From: Quillaja saponaria
Lineage: Eukaryota; Streptophyta; Magnoliopsida; Fabales; Quillajaceae
Assembly (NCBI GenBank): GCA_029379385.1
Contig: CM055611.1
Coordinates: 2,418,001 to 2,482,000 of the forward strand
Reading direction: 5' to 3'
Length of the DNA: 64,000 bases
The number at the start of each line of letters is the position of its first letter. The first letter of the stretch is position 1. Below the pieces are notes generated by a model, which saw nothing but the letters and a program-made list of their open reading frames with translations, was not told where the DNA came from and ran no database searches. Both the position numbers and the translations under genes were made by a program. This document shows, one piece after another, positions 11,375-21,760 of this stretch.

Positions 11375-14300
11375 CAATTAAGGTCTGGGACGGATCCATA
11401 AGATGTTGCCGGTGAGCTTTTTCCTGGCTGTGTAAGCTAGGATTTGGAGACGCTTGCCCATTTTAGCCGATGAAATGGTGCCTGGGTTTTGTGCTTTTGT
11501 GAATCTGAGAAAGAAAAATAAAAGAGAAAGAAGATAAGGAATAATTTTGGCTGAGTTTGAGTTTTGCCAATTATTATATTGTGATCTGAGTTATCATTAT
11601 AGCTTTTGATGAATTCTTAGGCCGTGAATTAGTGAAGGACGAAGAGATAAAGAAGAAACAGTGGGATCTTATCTTATCAAAGAGAAATGTTTGGGTGTGG
11701 ACAGTTCTACTTTAAATTTAAAGTCACCATCCACTAGAACAATGCCACATAATAGCTTCAAACTAACTTAACATACCACAAAGAATGTGAACTCCAGCAA
11801 TTTCGGTCGGTTGCGGTTTTTTGGTGCCAATATTTTGGCAACCGAAAATACTACTAAAACCGAAATTTTTTTATAAACTATAACCGAATTGTTTTACTTC
11901 TAAATCGGGTGATTTCGGTTTCGGTTGAAATCGGTCGGATTTATATCGGTTATTCGGCTTTACGGTTATTTTGCACAGCCCTGATGCATATGGGCCTTCC
12001 TTCACTTGTTGAATTTCTCCGGCGCATTTCTCTCCAACTAGACATTGGAAAAAGAAATATGCACTTCTGCAGCTGGAAGTTAGGGAAAGCTGCACAGCTT
12101 TATTGACAGTATCTATCTCTCTGTGCCCTTTTACATTAAGGTTGATAAATAAGTTGTGGTAATATCAGGCTAAATTGCAGGGATAGCTTTAGCTCTAGTA
12201 GATGTACACATCTCTCAGTTCTCTTCTACTTTAGATGAATTTGCTTGGATTGCACAAAATCTCAAGGAAACTGCATGAATGCATCATATATTGCATCTTA
12301 CACATCATAAAACATGCTGCATATGGATCCATCTAGCGGAAAAATTGCGCACTGAGTGCATGAAGAACTAACTTTTTCTGAACAGAAATTTTTATAACCA
12401 TATTAGCAAGGTGGTGAAAACTCATGCAAGTGGGACTGAACAATCTATTAACATTGACCAAGATGCTTTACTTTTATGGTGGAAGATTTTTAACCCATTT
12501 TTTGAAGTCATGAAGTGGACTATACTCATAACTTGTTGTAGATATCCATTAACTTGATTTTGATACGATTCCTTATTGGAGATAATTAAAGTACATAGGT
12601 TTAACCATTATGGTTCTGATTGTAGATAGTTAAGGAGTTGTGAAATTGCTCTGCATCTTATGAGTTGGTGTAATAGAAAAACTCTCTTACCCTATGAGCT
12701 TTGGTTCATATCAAATCCTCCTGTGTGAAAGGAAGATAGACCTTATCAAGCCTCGAGATTTTTTAAGAATAGAGCGAAAGCAAAGAAATTATCCTGGGGA
12801 TCTGTGATTTTATTGTTTCGTCAATGGAGATTGAGAAACATAATTAATCGTTATTACTTTCAAAAACCAAACTTTCCTTTCTGCATTTACATGAGGTCTT
12901 GACCTTGACGGGAACTTACATGATGATCTGCTGAAATGCTAAATTTCCTGGACCTCAGAAATCATTTCATATTTGAGATCTTTGGTTTTTCGTTGATGAC
13001 TGATATCTAAAGTCTGTAAATTCGAAATGACTTCAATACTAGCTGATGTGTGAAGCAATACTTACAGAAAGATTTAGCGGAATAAGTTGCAACTGTCGTT
13101 AAAGCAGTATTGTAAAGATCACATCTGTACAGGAGGAATTGAATTCTGGTTTTCTAGCATGCATATATTTAGTCTTTGCTTGTTGTATCCTTATTTCTAT
13201 GCTCACAAACATTGCTAATTCCCAAAATTGGTTAGTAATATTAAGTAGTCTTAATTACATTCTGACATTAAATATCCTGGGAGGATATTAATTGTATTAT
13301 CAGAACTAAACATCTATCAACGATCATGTTTCAAACATTTTTTTTCATCTGTATTCATGTGTGCGAGAGAGGATTCAATGAAACTTTGAGAAATGCAACT
13401 TTATTTTTTATCTTGTGGTGTAAACTGACATCTGTTGTTACTTAATTAGTGTCTGTGCATGTAGTTACCTCATGATGCTCTATAAGGAATTGATTTACGG
13501 CTACGTTTTCTTGGGACAGGGGGGAGTGGGGGGTTCTGGGACACAAAAACCCCTTGGGAACTGGATAAAGTCTAATATCAATTTTTACTGCTAGAAAAAC
13601 TTATAAAAGGAGCCAACTAAACATACATAATACATGGTGTTGTTCATAGGAAAGGTATAATTCTCCTCCAAGTAGGAAACTGCTATCTGGTCTTTTGGGC
13701 TGCAGTTGCATTCCACACTACCAAACAAGTTTAAGAGGCAGACTCTATGTAGATCACCTGACTCAGATTGTATGACCATGATAGTTCCATTACATATTAT
13801 GAATTGTCCTCATTGTACTCTGACTCAATTCCACAAACCTGGCAATTCTTATCTGGTCTTCCTGGACTCTGAAGGCTGACCTCCCCCACTCCCTCTTTCT
13901 GTCCAGTATCAAAACATGCCCATCATAAAACTGGTTGTTATCACTTTTCCGTTGGACAAAAAGCTATCATATCTAGAGGCTTTGTAAGTCTGTATCCACA
14001 CTTCCATTTATCAATTGGGTCAAACTTAATAATTCTTCTGAGATGTCCCCGCACCTTTCCTTCTTAAGCATGAGTGTTTTAGTGGTATGTTGACATCATA
14101 TACTTCAGTCCACTAAAATCCACTTGGTGGAGAATAAATTTCTGTTTATAGATAGCTGTCACTGGAGATCAAAGATTCCACTTACTATAAATGGAAGATT
14201 TGAGGTTTAGCTCACAGAGTCACAGACCTTGTTTGGATTACAGACAAGACTTACTGAATCTTTTCAGTTTGTTGATAAGTTAATGAAATATCAAGTAAGT

Positions 14301-14770
14301 GGTGACATACACGTGTAGTCCTTGTTCTAAAGCTAAGATCACTTTAGTGGTGGTAAATTAATGATTACAGATACCTGATGGGTGAGATGATTAACCAAGT
14401 TGAAACTGAAGTGCAATTACTGATTAGAGGGCAGAAAAGAAAAGTAGGTGACCTATGACTCACTGAGTCACAGACAACCCTTTAAGAAAGACACCCACTT
14501 TGGTTTAGTCATAAATAGTTAATCAGATAAAAAAAAAAGTCACTTAAGCATATCATAATATCATCACGTTTAGAAAGTTTAAAAACATAATATGGAAATT
14601 TGAACTTTTCAACAACTGTATCCAATAGATTCTTACTGATTTGCCATTAATTAGTCCAATCGATATCTACCCAGCAGTGTGAAAAAGAACAAAACAAATA
14701 TAAAACACATTGTGCATATTCTAACCCACTAATATGCTTGCACAATAAGCTTTCTAGATTGTTTATCTCA
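9860..14770. repeat. Segmental duplication, copy A
   Basis: Non-coding or decayed sequence paralogous, in the same orientation, to 48410-52850. Matching blocks are about 9862-11125 with 48413-49636, 13159-14372 with 49725-50935, 14375-14625 with 51890-52148, and 14636-14770 with 52685-52848. Unique to A are the hAT-like element (11126-11983), about 12040-12795 and about 12842-13158. The left edge coincides with the end of the copia LTR. Small open frames occur (for example 10005-10232 and 10553-10738), but I recognise no protein. The frame matching B's 49048-49320 ORF is interrupted here by a TAG at about 10567. Confidence 0.85.
11126..11983. mobile_element. Non-autonomous hAT-like element with 8-bp TSD
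   Basis: An 858-bp insertion flanked by ATGCATAT (11118-11125 and 11984-11991), the 8-bp duplication size of hAT transposons. The ends are short imperfect inverted repeats: left tagagcggtc, and right, read on the other strand, cagggctgtg. Subterminal regions are rich in TTCGGTT/AACCGAA motifs on both sides, as in many hAT MITEs. Inside is an AT microsatellite (about 11347-11374). No transposase frame is seen. Copy B at 49625-49640 has the uninterrupted site. Confidence 0.85.
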
Positions 14771-15065
14771 TACAAAATTGACAGAATACTTAAAATATTA
14801 GTATGTCAGTGATGATCTAATAGAAAGTGGTTTGAACACAAATTCGAAGCACAACCAAAAAGTCAGATGGGCCTTTGCAGTCACAATATCAAAAGTAACT
14901 AACGAATTACTTCATTCTGGCTTATCATTAATGCATGCTTAAGTGCACCAAGTACTTGTCTCTACCATTTACAAAGCAAACTAAGATAAAGTTTTGATAA
15001 CAGCTTTAAGGAATTACCTCATTCTAACTTTTCATTAATGCATGTTTAATTGCACCATATGTTAG

Positions 15066-15764
15066 TGTCACATTCCGCTGAATCGTTACTTACATGACGT
15101 CACTTAGACAATAATTAAGAGGTTTGTGTGGCATATTTGTACAAGTTTATGAAGTATTCTAGAAGAATCTAGAAGATTTCGGAAGGTTCTAGAACATTCT
15201 AGAAAGGTCCGGATAGTTCTAGAACATAGAGGGTTCTAGAAGGTTCTGGAACGCTCTAGAAGGTTCTAGAAGATTCTGGAAGGGTCCAGAAGGATGTGGA
15301 AGACTCTAGAACTCTCTAGAAGGTTCTACAAGATTGTAGAACATCCTAAAAGATCCTGGAAGGTTCAAGAAGATGTGGAATGTTCTATAACAATGTACAT
15401 AGTTCTAGGAGGTCTAGATACTTCTTGGAATTGAATAAATATCTAGATATTTTGTAGGAGAATTCTAGATGGCTATTATCAAACCTGTTTAGATATAATC
15501 AATCTCCACCGTTGATTGAGAAGGTGGAGTAGTATAAAAAGGCCTAGGAACTTCATTTGGAAGGCATCCAGAAATCCGGAAACATTGTAAGCATCAAGCA
15601 TTGTAGACGCCTTCAAATAAAGAGTTTGGTTCTTTACGATTCTTGTGTTCTTTTCCTTCTCACTTGTCCTTGAGTTTGAGTGAAGTTTGGCTAACTTACA
15701 TTCTAGCACTAGGCTTGAGTGTCTAAAGTCCGCTCGGGAGCGTTGAAATTTTCAGACCGTGACA
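15066..15764 (+). mobile_element. Solo-LTR-like element with heat-shock-element array
   Basis: About 699 bp with inverted ends TGTCAC...GTGACA. It has LTR-type internal order on the + strand: a repeated TTCTAGAA-type array (15155-15400), a TATA box (tataaaa, 15533-15539) and a polyadenylation signal (aataaa, 15616-15621). It interrupts a local duplication. No PBS, coding region or second LTR follows, so a solo LTR is the simplest reading. The flanking five bases (gttag and actaa) do not match, so the target duplication is lost or the ends are off by a few bases. Confidence 0.7.
15155..15400 (+). promoter_or_regulatory. Array of heat-shock-element-like motifs
   Basis: Alternating GAA and TTC triplets at 5-bp spacing, the binding pattern of plant heat-shock factors. 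At 15182-15204 five consecutive units are perfect (GAA, TTC, GAA, TTC, GAA). At 15234-15281 nine of ten consecutive positions fit, the exception being a CTC at 15254-15256. Weaker copies extend to about 15400. The array lies roughly 130-380 bp upstream of the LTR's TATA box. Confidence 0.7.
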
Positions 15765-15929
15765 ACTAAGTCCCTACCACTTACAAGCAAACTAAGATAA
15801 GGTTTCAATTCAAAGACATAATTACCATTCAAACAAGGGCCCTTGAATCACACACAGCAGTTTGAAGGCTCAGTCATTGGAGGATCCACGGGCACAACAA
15901 AAGCTTGTTTGGAGGACCTGCCGGGTGGT

Positions 15930-16109
15930 TCAGCCGGCAACAACAGGGGCCGCATTGTGTTCCAATTTGTGAATGATGAGCTTAGCATTGAACTTGAATA
16001 CCTTGAGGCAAATGGAGCAACGAAACAGATGCTTCTTAGAGTTATGAGACTCCATGCCATTTCTGTTGAAAGATTTATTGCAGTACTTAAACATCTTACA
16101 GTCATCCAT
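15930..16109 (-). pseudogene. C2H2 zinc-finger exon fragment, partly degraded
   Basis: On the - strand a splice-acceptor-like ctgttttgcag is followed at 16109 by MDDCKMFKYCNKSFNRNGME, and the frame runs 59 codons to a stop at 15930. The second finger is canonical: CSICLKVFKFNAKLIIHKLE-H fits C-x2-C-x3-F-x5-L-x2-H-x3-H. The first resembles the CNKSF type of plant fingers, but has Phe where the first Cys of the pair should be and is one residue short before its first His. The frame after AAPVVAG is stopped; another frame continues with proline-rich sequence (PAEPPGRSSKQAF) to 15848, which could be a frameshifted tail. Full-length identity unknown. Confidence 0.5.
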
Positions 16110-16414
16110 CTGCAAAACAGGATTATCCCTTTTAATAAAGAACATACAAGTTCAAATGCAGGGTAAAACAAAAGGTATACTATACTATACAATGTAAGCA
16201 ACTTTGCTTCAATCCTTCTATTCACAGGCAAATAATGAAACCAGATAATAATGTTAGTGAAATCAGATAATGCTAACCCATTGGTCCTAATATTCTTTTG
16301 GCAGCACCCTGGCATTCGTATCATATTCCTATAGTTAATGGCTCAGATTTAGACAATATTACCGTGTTTAAGACTTGTCAAGATCTTGAGTTCATCAAAT
16401 AAAAGAAAAATGAC

Positions 16415-16770
16415 TGACAAAGATCTTGTACTTGTTACAGATTCACTTGATTTTCACACTCAAATAAAGACTCAAACCTTCAAGATAGAAGAAATCTCTC
16501 TGAACCAAATAATTTGCGTTCAATGAAATTGAATTCTACTAAACAAGTGATCTACAAGGTAAAGTCGAAAGATGACTTAACAAAGATCTTAGACTAAGGT
16601 TACAGATTCACTTCATTTTCACAGTGAAATAAAGAATCAAATCTTCAAGAATTCCGAAACGAATAAAATGCATTCAACGAAATTGAACTCTAGCAACAGG
16701 ACCAAGAATTCCGAACCAAATGACTTACATTCAATAAAATTGAATTCTATGAACAGGAGCAAGAATGCTC
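16415..16770. repeat. Imperfect tandem repeats
   Basis: Blocks containing gttacagattcactt, aaataaaga-tcaaa-cttcaaga and a ttcaa-gaaattgaa core recur, starting near 16415 and 16578. The last part is repeated once more near 16708-16770. Copies diverge by about 10-20 percent by eye. Confidence 0.65.
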
Positions 16771-16774
16771 ACCG

Positions 16775-16920
16775 CGATAGAGGGCACCAGAGAGAACGCG
16801 GGAGAGAGTGCAAGAGTGAGAGTGAGAGTGAGCGCGAGGGAGAAATATTTTGTTTGATCTCAATTGTTTACTTGATCTCTCTTCCTCCTTGGAGGTTCGA
16901 AACCCCACGGGTATAAATTT
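16775..16920 (-). promoter_or_regulatory. Putative promoter and CT-rich leader on the - strand
   Basis: Read on the - strand, a TATA-like palindrome (gtataaatttatac, 16911-16924) precedes a CT-rich stretch (about 16780-16850) like a plant 5' leader. It would drive transcription toward the zinc-finger fragment at 15930-16109. On the + strand the CT-rich part is a GA microsatellite-like run, so it may be only a simple repeat. Confidence 0.3.
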
Positions 16921-16924
16921 ATAC

Positions 16925-17373
16925 CCTAATATCCCTAATACATCTCTTCTTTTCTTTCTTTTTTTTCTTTTTTTTCCTACACCCTAATACATCATTTGAA
17001 AAGCCAACATTATATTTATGATTTATAGATAAAATTTAAATTATTTTTTTTAACAAATTATAATTCATTTCGAATCAAATTGAACAAATCATTGAGCATT
17101 TTTTATTTTGGTATTTTGATATAAAATAATAAATTAAAAATATATTTTATCTAACACTAATATAACTTTAAATCAATTATTTCATAAATTATTAGTACTT
17201 CTGACCAAACACTACATACAATTTATAGTATAATTTATAATTCAATTATCAATTATGATTAAACAATTTTATAGAAAAACAAACAGGCTCACAGTAATTC
17301 ATATAAAACCTTATAAAACATAATTTATCATTGTAAAATCTATATTCATATAAATATTAGGTCACATTGTACA
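16925..17373. other. AT-rich non-coding stretch
   Basis: No gene or clear repeat was seen. It begins with a T-rich run near 16944-16976. Confidence 0.6.
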
Positions 17374-17575
17374 TTTGTTCTTTTTTATCTTTTTATTTTT
17401 TGGTTTTTCAAAAGTATCCATATATCATTTGGGTGTGAAGCCTAATCTCGTTCGAGATTTGCAAATGCTCCTCCCCACAAGTATTTTCCTGCAGGCTTGA
17501 ACTCCTGACATTGCAGAGACCCTTCAACCTCTGAGTTCAAACGTGCCTTACTACTTGAATCATGCTTTGTGTGTC
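17374..17575 (-). mobile_element. tRNA-derived SINE, copy 1, with TSD TTGTACA
   Basis: About 202 bp flanked by TTGTACA at 17367-17373 and 17576-17582. On the - strand it starts with a pol III box-A-like segment (gattcaagtagtaaggc), has a box-B-like ggagttcaagcc, and ends in an A-rich tail (the T-rich 17380-17410 on +). The central motif aatctcgaacgagattagg is shared with the copy at 34707-34878. Confidence 0.75.
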
Positions 17576-17584
17576 TTGTACAAG

Positions 17585-17755
17585 TTCACTAGTTCACTAG
17601 TTCACTACATTGGGGCCTTTTAGGGCTATATACTACTAGAAAAGTATTATTATACATTGATGTCTTTTAGGGTATACTACTAGAAAGTATTACACATTGA
17701 TGTCTTTTAGGGCTGTATACTAAAAAAAAGTATTATTACTATATATTTGGGTACA
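17585..17755. repeat. Short tandem repeats
   Basis: Three copies of agttcactag at about 17583-17608 are followed by three units of 40-47 bp, each starting ttttaggg (17618, 17665, 17705) and containing tactactagaaa-gtatta and cattgatgtc. The third unit is more diverged. Confidence 0.75.
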
Positions 17756-18999
17756 TGGAAAACAAAACTATTATTATTTTTATTAAATTAATTTTAAAAA
17801 AGAGAATGTATATATGTAAAGAAAATAAAATTTGGTGATGTGGTTCATGTTAAAATAATTAGGCTCAAATTGCAAAATTTATTTTTGTAGTAAATATCAG
17901 TACTCGATCATATTCATTTTGAAGTTGTATGTCGTCTCTGAATATAAGAAATTAATCAATGCATATATTATAATTAAAATGACAAAGCAAAACTGCATTC
18001 AAGAGCTTGAATGACAATGGCAAAAAAGGGGAAAAATAAAGTTATGTAGCAATTTAGACATAAAAGAGGGAAAACTGGCATTTATGTTTGGTTCAAAAAA
18101 AAAGAAAAAAAGATTATAATCATTTATTTTATTTTATGATTATAAGTAGAGAAAGAAAATAAAAAGTAAAGATTTTTTTTTTTTCACTTATAATTAAATT
18201 TAACTAAGTAAAATATTATATTATCTTATTATTTTCAAAAGTGCCACTCCAATATAATACATCACCCAAAACTTATCCACGTTCCTATTTTCTTCCTTTG
18301 CCCTATTTGTTACATTAATATTTTTTTAATGTTTTCGGATAATTGTTGTTTAATATTTGCACAATGACCATGATTTTGGAAGAATATTCATGATTAATAG
18401 ATAATAACTCATAATAACAAAAATTATATACTGCTTTTATTAGGAATGAGAGAGAATTTATGAATCCCAAAAAAAAAAAAAAAGACTAAGCACTGCCTCT
18501 TTAGTGAGTTCAACCCCATGAAACACAGTGGTCCGAACTAAACCCACTTCATGCATATATTTATGTACCTTAGTAAATATTGTAAAACTTTTTGAACTTT
18601 CAAACTAAAATTTTGTAATAATGAAAAAAATTCTCATTCAATATTGTAAACTGCATTCATTTTTTAGAAGTTCAAATTCATAAATCTGAGGTGACAACAA
18701 AACAATCTGTCCTAAAATTGTTATATTACTAGCTCATTAGCTTGTATATCTAATCAGATAAGTTGGTTTAATCATACAAAATAGGAGCTATTATTTTCAC
18801 GCAAGAAATAGCTACTTCCACTCTTGTTAAACACAATAATTTATGTAGGACCCAAAGTTCATTAAACTAAATTGTGTGGAAATAACATTTCCTTACAAAA
18901 TAGCATTTTCTATGGATAGACAGAAGAGCTTCTTGCCAGCCATTCGAAAACGAGCTTAAAACGATGTCGTGTTTCTCCACTATCTTTCTACTTCCTTCC
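17756..18999. other. AT-rich non-coding stretch with a possible MITE
   Basis: No coding region was seen. Around 18783-18915 the left side (agctattattttc...tagctacttccac) and the reverse complement of the right side (tgctattttgtaag...gttatttccac) resemble each other. This suggests a small inverted-repeat element without clear target duplications. Confidence 0.4.
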
Positions 19000-19700
19000 T
19001 ACTTATTGACTTTCCAATCGTAGCTTGCCACGCCATCCTGCCTTGGATTCATTGAGGAGGAGTCGCACTTTCCAAAATTACGACAACCTCTAATCTTGAC
19101 TTGACTTGGACCACGCTATCCACCTCATTTCGACCGCTCGTTACCAAAGCTAAGACATTGAAAGCCTGAACGGCCACATTCCACTTCTAAACCTTCCACG
19201 TACCCTGTTAAGTTTAGTAGTGACCGAACTCAGGTTTGGGTAGGAGGCCTTCTTGATCAGCCATTGGCCGAATTTTAACCACCAGTAATCAACGTAAGCG
19301 CCGCTCCAGGCACTAGTGCCACAGCTGGCAATTCTTATTTCCTCACCATCAAATGACGTAAGCTCATAAGCCACATGTCAGCAGCTTCTGTCCAAGACAG
19401 TCAACAAGTCTTATTTTTCCAAGTCCGTCCAAACCATTCCACTACAGTCAACACTTTAAACCAGACAATTTGTCCCAATACGGCTCAGCCTAGTTTGGAT
19501 AAAAAAAAAAAAATTATGCCCAAGCCGTGGGTGGAGCCAACAAAGCCCAGCTACCTCAAGGCCACTGAGGCGACCCTGCAACTCTGGATTTCGGCTGCTC
19601 CAGATAACCATCTCGTGGCCTAGTGGACATGCTTGTTTTGGGACTTTGGGCCGCAGTTAAGTCTAATCTTCTTTTGCTACCGTTTATTTTAATTTAATTT
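19000..19700. other. GC-richer block with two head-to-head open frames
   Basis: This stretch is visibly richer in G and C than its surroundings. An open frame of 74 codons runs on the - strand (19150-19374) and one of 82 codons on the + strand (19375-19623), starting at adjacent bases. I recognise neither protein. An A-run in the + frame (19500-19514) makes it less credible. It may be a remnant of a low-copy gene. Confidence 0.3.
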
Positions 19701-20019
19701 ATTTTCAATTAATTAAGTTGCTAACAATTAGTTTATATTTTCATGTTACAGAAAAGAAAGGTGTGAAACAGAAACAGAAAGGTGTGACAATTAGTTTACA
19801 TTGTCATGCGATTATATGTTATCTTCTCTGTGCTTATTCTCTTAGAGTTCAACGTTTTATTTTAGGGTATATTGATCATCTTTTAAGGATTTTTTCCTTT
19901 TTTACTCCTAATTTTCTTAACATTCAAGTGGTGATGGTACTCAATCTTAGATTATTGAAACATGAAATATCCATATACACTTTTCTATGTAAACATCAAG
20001 GGTCCCTATAATTATACAG

Positions 20020-20800
20020 GTGCATGTGTCCTATCTTGACTTTGGATCCTATGTCGTTATAGATCCTAACTGTTTTTCTCATTTTGGTCCTTATGTTGCT
20101 TTATCAGGTTTGGTTTGTATCCCTTATTTGAAACATTGGGAGAATCATTATACCTTGGTTAAGAATGTCGATATATTGACTTATTATCTTAGTCATGTCC
20201 AGCTCACCTACAACAACAAAAAGTCAATTTCCACCAAATTTTATCGAACCCCAGTGCCTTATCAGGTAAACAATCATGATACCATAGAGTCTATTAATGA
20301 ATATGCTCCTAGCAACATTGATAAGTTTCAACAAAATATAGATTCTATATGTGCACTTTTGGGTCTACCTAAACCTACATCTATCGTTCACAAACTAAAA
20401 CCTAAATAAGAGTCAGCCATTATAGATCGTCTGACTCTCAATCCTAGTAAGTACATACTAGTGTTTTGAATGAAATTTTGGAGCCCACTTCTCTAAAATC
20501 AGAGATTGAAAATTCAAGCAATGAGGTTAATTTTTTAGAACCCAAAGCACAAGATGAAAAGATTTCAAAAGAAAAAAAGGTTGATGCAATTAGCATGGAT
20601 GATGGAGTGTTAGACATGCCAGAGGATAACCATCTCATGCAATTGACAATATCTAAGAACTACAATTAATAGACCTTACTACTTCACTACCAGAGATTGA
20701 AAGTCAGAGCCATGAGGTTAATGATGTTAATGAGCCACTCACGATGGACGATGAGATTCCAACTGTGGACTTGCTTGAGCATGTTAACATTGCAGTGTAG
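20020..20800 (+). pseudogene. Unrecognised protein-coding remnant
   Basis: A 129-codon open frame (20020-20409, MHVSYLDFGSYVVIDPNCFS...) is followed after two close stops by frames rich in Glu, Asp and Lys (20466-20669, then about 20669-20800). Two acidic segments look like repeats of one another: SEIENSSNEVNFLEP and PEIESQSHEVNDVNEP. Composition is protein-like, unlike the flanking AT-rich DNA. I recognise no family; a decayed transposon-encoded protein is one possibility. Confidence 0.35.
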
Positions 20801-21478
20801 AATGGTGAGATTATAGTTGTAGATATGATTGAGCTATCTGACATTTTTCGAGCTTGTAAATGGTGTTCCAGAGCAGTTGGCACAGTGCTTGAGTAGATTT
20901 TTGAGATTATCTATCTTCCTGAGGTTGAGCACAACTAGTGATTTTGTTAGTCCAATGCAGTTTCAGTTGTTCATGGTCCATGTAGAGTTCTCATTTTCGA
21001 GATATTTTTTATGCATGATTTAATTATCCTAACTAGAGTTTTATTTTAGTATAATTTTATGTATTTGTTTAAGGATCTTACCAATTGAATATTGATTGCA
21101 TGTTTGCAAGTTTTTCAAACCTTAATTTCATCTAATTCTCCCCCAAATTCTTGTTTTTCTACCTAAACTGCACCATTGTGGGAATATAGGTTTACCACCA
21201 ACTACAAGTTGTAGTCGAAGACTCAAACTCTTAACCTTTTGATGAGCTTTCTTGATTTTTTTTTTTCTACTAGACCAACCCATTGGCATTTGAGTTAATA
21301 ATGGAAATCCCATATATTTAGCTTATGAATCAACTTCACTACCATTAGTTTGCAAATTACAAGTAAAAAAGAAGCGTAGTATTATCTTTTTGCATATATT
21401 TTCAATCAGTTAATTTGTCAACAATGCATATGGTTTGGTTAATCTTCAAAGATAACTAATTGACCTAAGAGTTATTAT

Positions 21479-21743
21479 TGCTATTAGGAACAATCCTTAG
21501 GTCGAGAGAAGGCAACGCAACATGTGGCACCATGACATGTCACTATATTACTGGACAAGTAAGCTTTATATATAGGACCTTAAGGCTCCAAAGTATCCAA
21601 ACTCTTCTCTTTCACTTTCTCTCTCTACATCCATATTTGGTTATCTCTCTACTGACTTAAGCTTTAGAACTATGCAGGTCTACCAAAGATAAGAGGAGGC
21701 CTCATGATCAGCTCTTCAGCTTGGATAAAGTCTTGCACTAACA
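21479..21743 (+). mobile_element. 5' LTR of the LARD-like element
   Basis: Shares long blocks with 28924-29209, for example gcaacatgtggca, atattactggacaagtaa and gatcagctct. It ends in TAACA. The start is placed at tgctatta by alignment to the other LTR. Confidence 0.7.
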
Positions 21744-21744
21744 T

Positions 21745-21760
21745 TGGTGTCGTCCATGAA
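21745..21760 (+). other. Primer-binding-site-like sequence
   Basis: tggtgtcgtccatgaa lies one base after the LTR. It resembles the tggcgccgtctgtggg type of PBS found in Tat-lineage gypsy elements, with a few changes. Confidence 0.5.

Larger units (their letters stand above)
14903..15812. repeat. Local direct duplication interrupted by an LTR
   Basis: A segment of about 108 bp (14903-15010: gaattact..., catgcttaagtgcacca, then ctaccatttacaaagcaaac) is repeated from 15011. The second copy is split by the LTR at 15066-15764 and resumes with ctaccacttacaagcaaac at 15774. The unbroken first copy therefore shows what the second looked like before insertion. Confidence 0.75.

Noticed and set aside
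13591..13779. - strand frame with GDLHRVCLLNLFGS, reminiscent of GTP cyclohydrolase II
   Set aside because: The metal-site spacing and surrounding residues do not fit that family, and the copy in duplication B has a different, broken version.
15843..16166. 107-codon + strand frame
   Set aside because: It is the complement of the zinc-finger exon, which has a recognisable motif, so the + frame is a shadow.
15848..16324. 158-codon open frame on the - strand, the longest in this part
   Set aside because: Most of it overlaps the zinc-finger frame out of register, and its upper half translates intronic or AT-rich DNA. Only the last 30 or so residues might be a frameshifted tail.
16785..16845. 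Arg/Glu/Ser-rich + strand peptide from the GA repeat (16668-16916)
   Set aside because: It is encoded by simple repeat sequence and tandem repeats. A leader on the other strand is at least as plausible.
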